DNA of 64,000 bases from Clavelina lepadiformis. Its lineage: Eukaryota > Chordata > Ascidiacea > Aplousobranchia > Clavelinidae. Below are positions 57,001 to 64,000 of this stretch, in pieces. The stretch is taken from assembly GCF_947623445.1 (NCBI RefSeq), contig NC_135243.1:9798501-9862500 (forward strand), read 5' to 3'. Positions within the stretch are counted from its first letter, which is position 1; every line of letters starts with the position of its first letter. The translations under genes were made by a program, and so were the position numbers. The notes beneath the pieces are model-generated. The model did no database searches. It was given only the letters and a program-made list of their open reading frames with translations, and was not told where the DNA came from.

Positions 57001-59074
57001 TTTGGATTTAAATGTCACTTAACTTAACTTATTAGCCAACTGACAGCAGACAACCTATTTTACTTAACAATAACAAATGTTTTTTATTATACAATGCAAG
57101 TGGTGTTAAAAATAATTTGTACAACAAAGAACATGGTCGTTTTTTAGACAAAGTCGAAACGTTCACTTTTGATTAAAATGGAAAAATGCGACAGAATCAC
57201 ATCTGGCTGAAAGCAAAAGTTACTAAATAATTCATAATCTTGAACAGCGTCTCCTTTATAATAACATTACTGCCGCGTTTGTAATCATTCACTTCAGTTG
57301 CAGGAAGGTAGAAGCAATAGCGTTAACACTGCGATGAGAGCAGCTTTGTATTTGTTCGATTTAGGGACGCGTATAATCGCACACACGAAAACAGGAAAAA
57401 TCTCACTATATGTAAGACATTACAAGTCAAAATGTATTGTAAAATTACTCGATATCACGGCTAATTTTAAGAGTATAGGTTAGTTTTTGTAAATGAATTA
57501 TGCAACATTCAAATATATTAAGTTTAACATTTTAGTTTCGAAAATTTAGCCGGCGGGGTAAAAAACAGGAACGTTTCATTCGTTTTTTAAAAAGCTTCGC
57601 TGCCCTTAGCTGTTTACTGCAAATTTTGTTTTGCTTATCATAGATTATTCACAACAAAGATTTTACTATAGGACCGTTTTAAAAAGGTTATTAGTGTAAA
57701 ATGTTTGAAATAAAACTCTCTAGTTCAGCCTAGGTTACAAGTATGCTTCTATCAATGTTTTTCGATGAAAATCGAATTAAAATGCAATAAAAGGCGTTCG
57801 TTTAGAGGCAAAACGCCGAACATTGCTTTTAGATACTTATGAGTCATTTTGAAAGCTGTATATTTCCCGACGCAATCTATTTCGTGATCTTTTTGTTGAA
57901 ACTTATGTCAGAACTATTTTATGTAGAGTATTCATTCAATCACTGATATTGCGTCGTCGTGATGGTAGCTTAAAAAGTTTTGCTACTGTACTTGGAGCAT
58001 CAGAAAACGATTAAAAATTGTAAAATTAAAAAGATTACTTCATGATAAAGCTTTGAAAATTTTAAGAACATACGTATTATTACCTACCCAGTATAGCAGT
58101 GAAAGTACAAAGATTTTAAATCGTTTGTTTGGAGCAGAGACAACAACCGCTCTAACCGTTTTCAATACGCCCTTTAAACACTCGAGTAGTTGTTCCCAAC
58201 GCTTATCTAGTGCATCATCTTATTTGTACATTCAAAATTTAATAAACCTTGAGCGTTGTTGGTATAACACAAAGGATCGATGACGCTTTCACGAAAACTA
58301 ATTTTCCTAAATGACAAAATTCCGCATGATGTACGAATCCCGCGATATATGCCGAATTGGCTGTATGCAGTGCTAGTATGGTTGGGGAGTACAAACGAAT
58401 ACTTGATACTGTCATTTGCTTTTTTTATCAGGAAAAGCGTATGTTCGGAAGGCTTAACACAATATCAATAACAACTGGTATTTCAGGAAAGTTTAGTTAG
58501 ACTTAAACAGAATCAAGGTTGGTCAGTAACAAAGTTTTATCGCATGCGGTTGCAGTAGAGGTGGTTTTTATATATTTGTATTTACTAGAAAAACGTTATC
58601 ATCAAACGTTATGTGGCAAATTTGGAGTAACAAAATATGTTTATTGTTGTGCTATTGTGCTTGGAACTTCCCTTATCTAATCATATACATCAGCCTAATT
58701 GTACATCAATTTCTTTGGCGCACATCTTCTGTATCATAGACCAAGTAAGTCGTGAGCGTTCCAAAATAACCGCAAATTTGAGATTACATCGTTGTAATAT
58801 ACGGCAATTGGTTTTAGTTTCTATAGGATACGTACTTTCCAAATTTTGTTGATAAGGAAACCACAGAATTTAACAGTTTTTAAGGCAGGCCTGGCTTCTA
58901 GCTGATTTTCAAAGTATAACTACGTTACGGAATATATAAGAATATAAGTATACCCTTAATAAAAAATATAAAATTATGATTCATTTTATTTTTTTGTCAA
59001 AGTCTTTGTGCATGCTACACTGCTGTGTGATCTTTTACTGCACATTTTACTAATAATTTGTTTAATAAACCACA
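54040..59074. other. Long stretch with no confident gene
   Basis: The missing 5' exons of the ZP gene could lie here on the minus strand. A 62-codon cysteine-bearing frame at 54750-54938 (CTSTTCVLNKCF) is the only candidate and has no matching splice context. On the plus strand, frames at 55087-55624 and 57298-58471 look random. No RNA gene or repeat family is recognised. Confidence 0.4.
58934..58940 (+). promoter_or_regulatory. Possible TATA box of the small acidic gene
   Basis: TATATAA lies about 135 bp before the start codon at 59075, a workable distance for a short 5' UTR. AT-rich sequence makes chance matches common. Confidence 0.25.
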
Positions 59075-59347
59075 ATGGGTTGCTCAAACACAAAGCAAGT
59101 TGAAACTGCAGAAAGCCAAAAAGTCGAAAATCAATCAACTGAGAAACTAGCGGAAACAGCCAGCAATGACGTGAGCCCTTCCGGTGGAGCCACAAGCGGT
59201 GAAGTGCAAGATACGTCAGACGGGGAAAAGGACGTCACTGTCAGCCCAGTGGACGAAGTGGTCGACGGTCAAACACCAGAACCGACTGCAAATGAGGCGG
59301 GAAATTCCCCTGAAGATGCTGGAGCGACAACCGCAGAAACAGAGTAA
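59075..59347 (+). CDS. Small acidic disordered protein with N-terminal lipidation signal (90 aa)
   Basis: A single-exon frame with ATG in a good context (CACAATGG). It begins MGCSNTKQ: Gly2 with Ser/Thr-type residues at 5-6 is a typical N-myristoylation signal, and Cys3 is a likely palmitoylation site, so the protein would sit on the inner face of the plasma membrane. The rest is strongly acidic and rich in E, D, S, T, P and A (for example DGEKDVTVSPVDEVVDG), with no hydrophobic segment, hence disordered. The biased composition and GC-richer codons stand out from the AT-rich surroundings, which supports a real gene. The layout recalls BASP1/GAP43-like membrane-bound proteins, but no true homology can be claimed. 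An ATTAAA lies about 30 bp after the stop. Confidence 0.75.
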   Translation: MGCSNTKQVETAESQKVENQSTEKLAETASNDVSPSGGATSGEVQDTSDGEKDVTVSPVDEVVDGQTPEPTANEAGNSPEDAGATTAETE

Positions 59348-60593
59348 CATTTAATTTAAAAATTTAATTTTATAAATTAAAACTGTCAAAAAATAATGAT
59401 TTTTTTAAATATGCTTTGCGCAAGTATTTCTCGAACAACTTAAACGTTGTTGTAGCATGTTAGCTTTTATTAGTCGACATACCCCATGACAAATGAGATT
59501 ATCTTTAAGATACATGACCAAAGTTTATTTTATAATTCCTAAAAAGTATACCTTACGTAAAATTTTAAATTACAGCACAAAAGCGTGTAGAACCTATATA
59601 AAAACATCAATTCACAATTTGTTTACTGCACTATTTTGTTTATGCTTTAGTAGCTTTTAGATGAATCGATTGCTTCTTTGCTCGTCAAATATTATTATGT
59701 GTCTTTTTTGGGTATATCAGCAACCGCAAAATTTTTGCCTAACGTTTTTTTTTTGTTCGATAATGCTAAAACGTACAGAAGATGATTAAAAAGTTGACAA
59801 TATAGGTAAATTCACATCACACGCGTCTATAGTCGAATAAAATAATCAAACCTTTTCATTGAAGTTTTAGGAATATTATAGTGTGTCAAGCGATACTGTT
59901 AAAGTTTGTTCATATACCACTGTGTTTAGGCAAAATAATAAAAAATATTTTAAGTGATATGCTGAGTAAAAATTACAAACAGAAAGGGAAAAGCGGTTGG
60001 TGAGGAATGACAAAACATGAATTCTATATTAAGAACGGAATAATAATATCAGAACCGGAATAAGTGTAAAATGGCTTGAATAATTTCATCACAAGATTAA
60101 ACTCACGCATATCTTCAATACAGGTAACTTAATGCTCTTTTAATCTAACAAAATTCGGTAACAGAATCATTCCACTATTTATTTTTTGTTTCAATGATGA
60201 TATTATTTCTATATGGATTCTCAAACTTATATCCTGTACAAGAAAATTTTGCAAATCCATATACGACAAAATCGTTGCAATATAACTGTCATTGATTTTA
60301 TTTTGCAATCGTAAATGTCTTTTGATGATCAATATAACTGTATGTGAGTGAAGGCCGTGACTACCTTTAGTTGAGAGCGAAAGAAACCTAGAGCATGAAT
60401 CATCGATGTAAAGCATTACGTCATGAGCAAAGAATCTTATGGTCATTCAACTTTCCTTGAAATTAACCTCCATCTATAATTAATTAATGGCACATTCAGA
60501 ATAACTCACTGGCTTACGCAAGAGCGTGCTTCGCCTTTTAATTTTTTACCTACGGCCGGTCGTGTGGGCGTGGTCATTCGAATATCTTGCAAC
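59348..60593. other. Non-coding stretch
   Basis: AT-rich 3' flank of the small acidic gene. A 105-codon minus-strand frame at 60129-60446 has no recognisable feature. Nothing else is seen. Confidence 0.45.
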
Positions 60594-61005
60594 CGGGGTT
60601 GCCATCAATCTAGACTCAAAAACAAGGACAACCAGGAAACAAGATAAAATTAATAAGGAATAGAAGTTGCTGAACGGAACTATTGGCTGAACTTTTCATG
60701 CGATACGTCAATTCAACGTAAAAAGTGAAGTGTCTAAAAAGATGAGACGCTATTCGCCACAGGTCTTGTCTAAGTGTGCTTTTGTTTGCAGGATAGATTT
60801 GATTGTCCTTTTACCAAGGCTATTCCTATCTTTGTCTCTACATGGCGCACTAAGGTATATCGAAATTCCTAACATGGAAAGCTCTGCCTTCAATAAAAGA
60901 CAAAAATAAGGACACTTCTTAGACGTCAGGAAAAAAATATTTGCTAAGACACAAACCTTCAAAATAAGGACAAATCTTAGAAGTAAGGACGGCATGGTAA
61001 CCCTG
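60594..61005. mobile_element. Non-autonomous hAT MITE (412 bp)
   Basis: The ends are CGGGGTTGCCAT on the left and ATGGTAACCCTG on the right, an imperfect inverted pair, followed inward on both sides by AAGGACAA-type motifs. They are flanked by CTTGCAAC (60586-60593) and CTTCCAAC (61006-61013), an 8-bp target duplication with one mismatch. An open minus-strand frame inside (60750-61046) crosses the element edge and is not a transposase. Confidence 0.75.
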
Positions 61006-61862
61006 CTTCCAACGTAGCAGACCACAGAGAATTTGGTCTTATTCATTTATAGCTTTTCAAGTAGATTCGTTAAAAAGCATTTACCAATATCGGAGCGCAA
61101 AGCAACTCATACTGTAAACCAACACATGTGAACTGAAAATACTGTTTACAATTCTAACTTATAAATTTTGATATAGCTGCACTGGATAAAATAACCAACA
61201 ATGCTGATGCCAAAAAATCCCACTTTTTGTTGCAATATTGTATAATTCTCATAGTTTTGTCCCCAGCGCAAATTCGTAATAAGTTAATTAATCCATTGAG
61301 TTATGAAATAGTACTGTACATCGACAATGCACTAAAAGCATTTATTGCACATACCTTAACCTTACCAAAAATAAATTATATTTTAATAGTGCGATAATTC
61401 TAAAACGACACTTTTACCCTACAACAAGCTTCTTAAGTTGGCATAAAAGCGATAAATTTTCACAAAAATACGAACATGACTAACATGGTATACCGTGTCA
61501 GGATTCGCGACAGCAACAGATAAAATCATGTTGTGGTTTGATTTGGTTAACGTGGAATGCAACTGAAAATAAAAACTAAAATAAATTTAGCGACGAGTGG
61601 CAATTTAACAACTTTCCCGTAATACCGGAATGGCATAAGTTACTTAAATCAGCTTCGGAATGAAAGGGCAAAAACAAACGGCTTTCAACTTCAAGTTAAA
61701 ATACGACGAATGACAAAATGTTACAGGTCAAATGCGCGCGATTAAATATTAATTAAACATATCTTATACTGAAATAGTAACAGAGAAAATCAAGTCATAT
61801 CTATGCCTGCCACAGTTGTACTTAAAGCTCAACAGCGTTGCGATGATCAAATCTAAAGCAAA

Positions 61863-63354
61863 TTAAACCGAGGCCTTTGCTTTTGCGCTGTCAGTTTGGC
61901 GTAATCGTAGGTAAATCGCCGTGGCAATGAATGGACCCACGCCGTAAACAAATATGATGGCGCTTGACGTTGCGAAATCACTCATGCAATGCCGTTGTAA
62001 GGATAGCGCCAGAAATGGATTTGCAAAGGCTCCAGTGATATCCATAACTACAAAACAAGAAAAATACTGGAGACTACGCATAAGCAAGGTTTCAACTTCA
62101 AATTTTTCTACCTAACTTTACCGTATGTTATCCGTAATACTGTTTGAATGATCTTGAAATATTTGGATAAACTTACAGAGATACATGGCGATTAGTATGA
62201 TGGCCCCTTTTATGCTGTTCTTTGTGATTGCTGCGCTGAAAACCTTGCCAGCGTCGTTTTGTGGTGGTAACATTTTGTCAATGATTTCGAAAGAATAAAG
62301 GTATACAAATGTCAAAAGGGACTCCACTATGACAGCCTGTAAAAAAGATCAGAAATTATGTCATTGACGTAAATCTTTTAATATCGGTCTATCGGCGAAC
62401 AATTAATGCTTTCTTTGCCTCTAACCATAATTTAAAGCATTCGGGCGTGATTTTGAGAGGAATATAGCTAATGTTGGCAAATTTAACTTACTCTGACAAT
62501 AAGAAGTGTTTGATTAGCAAAAGATTTTAACGTTAGTCAGTTGTTCTTAGCGTTCGTATTTTAATTATTATAAAACTACTACAGATACCGGTACATTTAA
62601 AAAGACTCACTGCAAGAGTATGGGTGTTCAAACAAACCATACATTCGTCCAAAATGGGTAAACTGGTTTCGTGATGTACAGTTAACCAACCATTCCAGCA
62701 ATATTTCAACCACATGATTGCTAACTTCAAACCAACGTACTAAATATGGAATGAGTTAGTGGCTGTTACAAAGTTCGTTCATTATTTCAAGCACCAGTAA
62801 AATCATATGGTGCAGCAATTATGTTATGTACCTGACCAAGCAATGACGCCGCTCCGAGTCTGAAGTACGTCAAAGTCATTTTATAAAGCGACAATATGTT
62901 CAAAATAGTTCCTTTTATAACCTGATTATTGCTTAGCACAGTTCCAGCTGAATGTATATAGATATTTAGTAAAAAAAAGTGAATGTTTCTGACAAACGTC
63001 AATTACCATATTTAAAGTGCTAAATGGTTAATATCAAAAATCACACTCTGTTACATTCGTACAACTTTTTTGCGATCATTCAAGTCGAGGCTAAATGCCC
63101 ATATATTAGCTTACATTTATATATTTGCATCCAGTGTTTTTCTAGAGCATGGCATGGGGAAGGGGAGTGAATGGAGAAGATTCGGAAATAGACCAAAAGT
63201 AGAACGAAGGTAAACGCGAAAAATGTTATCTTGTAGCCTGCCCACAGAAGCAGGCCTTTTTCATGAGCACATACTATAAGAATAAATGCCGATATAGCAG
63301 AATGTACAAATTCGTGCAGATGTCGTACCGCTCCAAACCTTTTCGAATCAGCAA
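61863..63354 (-). CDS. Aquaporin-11/12-like channel (5' incomplete)
   Basis: Five minus-strand exons join in phase: 63115-63354, 62832-62947, 62611-62739, 62177-62336 and 61863-62047. Family landmarks in order: RHLHEFVHSAISAFILIVCAHE (the start of an AQP11/12 second helix region), GTVLSNNQVIKG at the first half-helix, a third-helix region (YVGLKLAIMWLKYCW), AVIVESLLTFVYLYSF, and DITGAFANPFLALSLQRHC with the second NP motif, then FVYGVGPFIATAIYLRLRQ and a short basic tail. The first NPA-type motif is replaced by SNN, while the second is NPF. AQP11/12 proteins are the unorthodox intracellular group of aquaporins, often found in the ER, moving water, glycerol or peroxide. The N-terminal exon must end in phase 1 and was not found; it may lie beyond the window. 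Confidence 0.85.
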
Positions 63355-64000
63355 CTGTTAATAACAAGCAAACACATTTAGTAGCACATGCATGGGAACA
63401 TAAACAGAAAAGTGACTGTTTTACTAAATATTCCAGTAAGTACACAACCAATTGTTACAGAATCAGTATAGATTAAAGTTAAACAAAGCTAAATTTCCTA
63501 ACTGTAAGGAGATACTGTACAAAAATGGATTATATGAATCCCGGATTAAGACGACAAAAGTACGTTACTACTGATATCTACAGCCTTGGGCCAAAGCTTC
63601 AGGCAAGTAGGTTAATTAGTCGGCTATCGCTTTACTGCTGAAGGAAGTTTTTAATCTAATAAAATCTTTTTCGGCAATAGAAATGCTTACAACCTTCAGC
63701 AATCGTTTGTTTAGTTTCCAACAGCTTTGTGCAGATACGCAATAGCTTACCCATACGGTACTTTACGGCTGCTATTAACGCCGGTAGCTCAAGCGATGTT
63801 AGTCTGTTTTAGGATTAAGTTTTAATTCCACTTTCTGTATACGGCCGACGACCGTAAGAATTATAGGTCACTTTTCTTTTAACTCGGATGCACACCTAAC
63901 TTAAGTCATGACAAAAAAACAAATTTGGATTGCTGCAGTTTGCAGAAAACTTGATTGATTGACCACTATAATTAATTGGCTGTCATTATGGTAACTGTAT
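63355..64000. other. Right edge of the window, probable intron or 5' flank of the aquaporin-like gene
   Basis: No exon that could carry the missing N terminus is evident. A GTAAGC donor-like site on the minus strand lies near 63750, but no open frame with ATG precedes it. Confidence 0.35.

Overview
The window looks like nuclear DNA of a marine invertebrate chordate, most likely a solitary ascidian of the Ciona type. This is inferred from AT-rich sequence, compact intron-rich genes, many short DNA transposons, and gene content (calcyphosine-like EF-hand genes, an aquaporin-11/12-like gene, a ZP-domain membrane protein). The species cannot be fixed from the sequence alone. Most listed open frames are noise; the real genes are spliced, and I rebuilt them by hand from splice sites, reading phase and family motifs.

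Left half (1-30000): two copies of a composite segment. Segment X occurs at 1-2036 and 21669-26593; segment Y occurs at 16084-19017 and 27139-29987. In the second copy X and Y are nearly adjacent, while in the first they are separated by about 14 kb that holds a single-exon tail-anchored protein gene (10131-10859), a stray terminal exon, two hAT-type MITEs and a CR1/L2-type LINE tail. Each Y carries an intact calcyphosine-like gene. The second X was hit by a small LTR element whose left LTR was later hit by a hAT transposon; the first X preserves the empty insertion site. A mariner-like MITE lies at the X/Y junction of copy 2.

Middle (30000-43000): mostly non-coding sequence, a broken gag/protease fossil of a Ty3/Gypsy-type element, two more calcyphosine-like genes (making four on the minus strand, all with the same three-exon structure), and two identical tRNA-Cys(GCA) genes. 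A diverged inverted repeat that keeps an open frame in both arms lies between the tRNAs.

Right half (43000-64000): a nine-exon gene for a secreted GH76-family (endo-alpha-1,6-mannanase-like) protein with a cysteine-rich tail; the 3' end of a plus-strand gene of unknown identity that converges on a ZP-domain transmembrane protein gene; a hAT element in a ZP intron; a small acidic protein with an N-terminal lipidation signal; another hAT MITE; and a minus-strand aquaporin-11/12-like gene whose first exon is not visible.

No operon-like cooperation is evident. The most striking points are the GH76 gene in an animal genome, the four-gene calcyphosine-like cluster, the dated nesting of transposons in the duplicated block, and the unusual water-channel motif.
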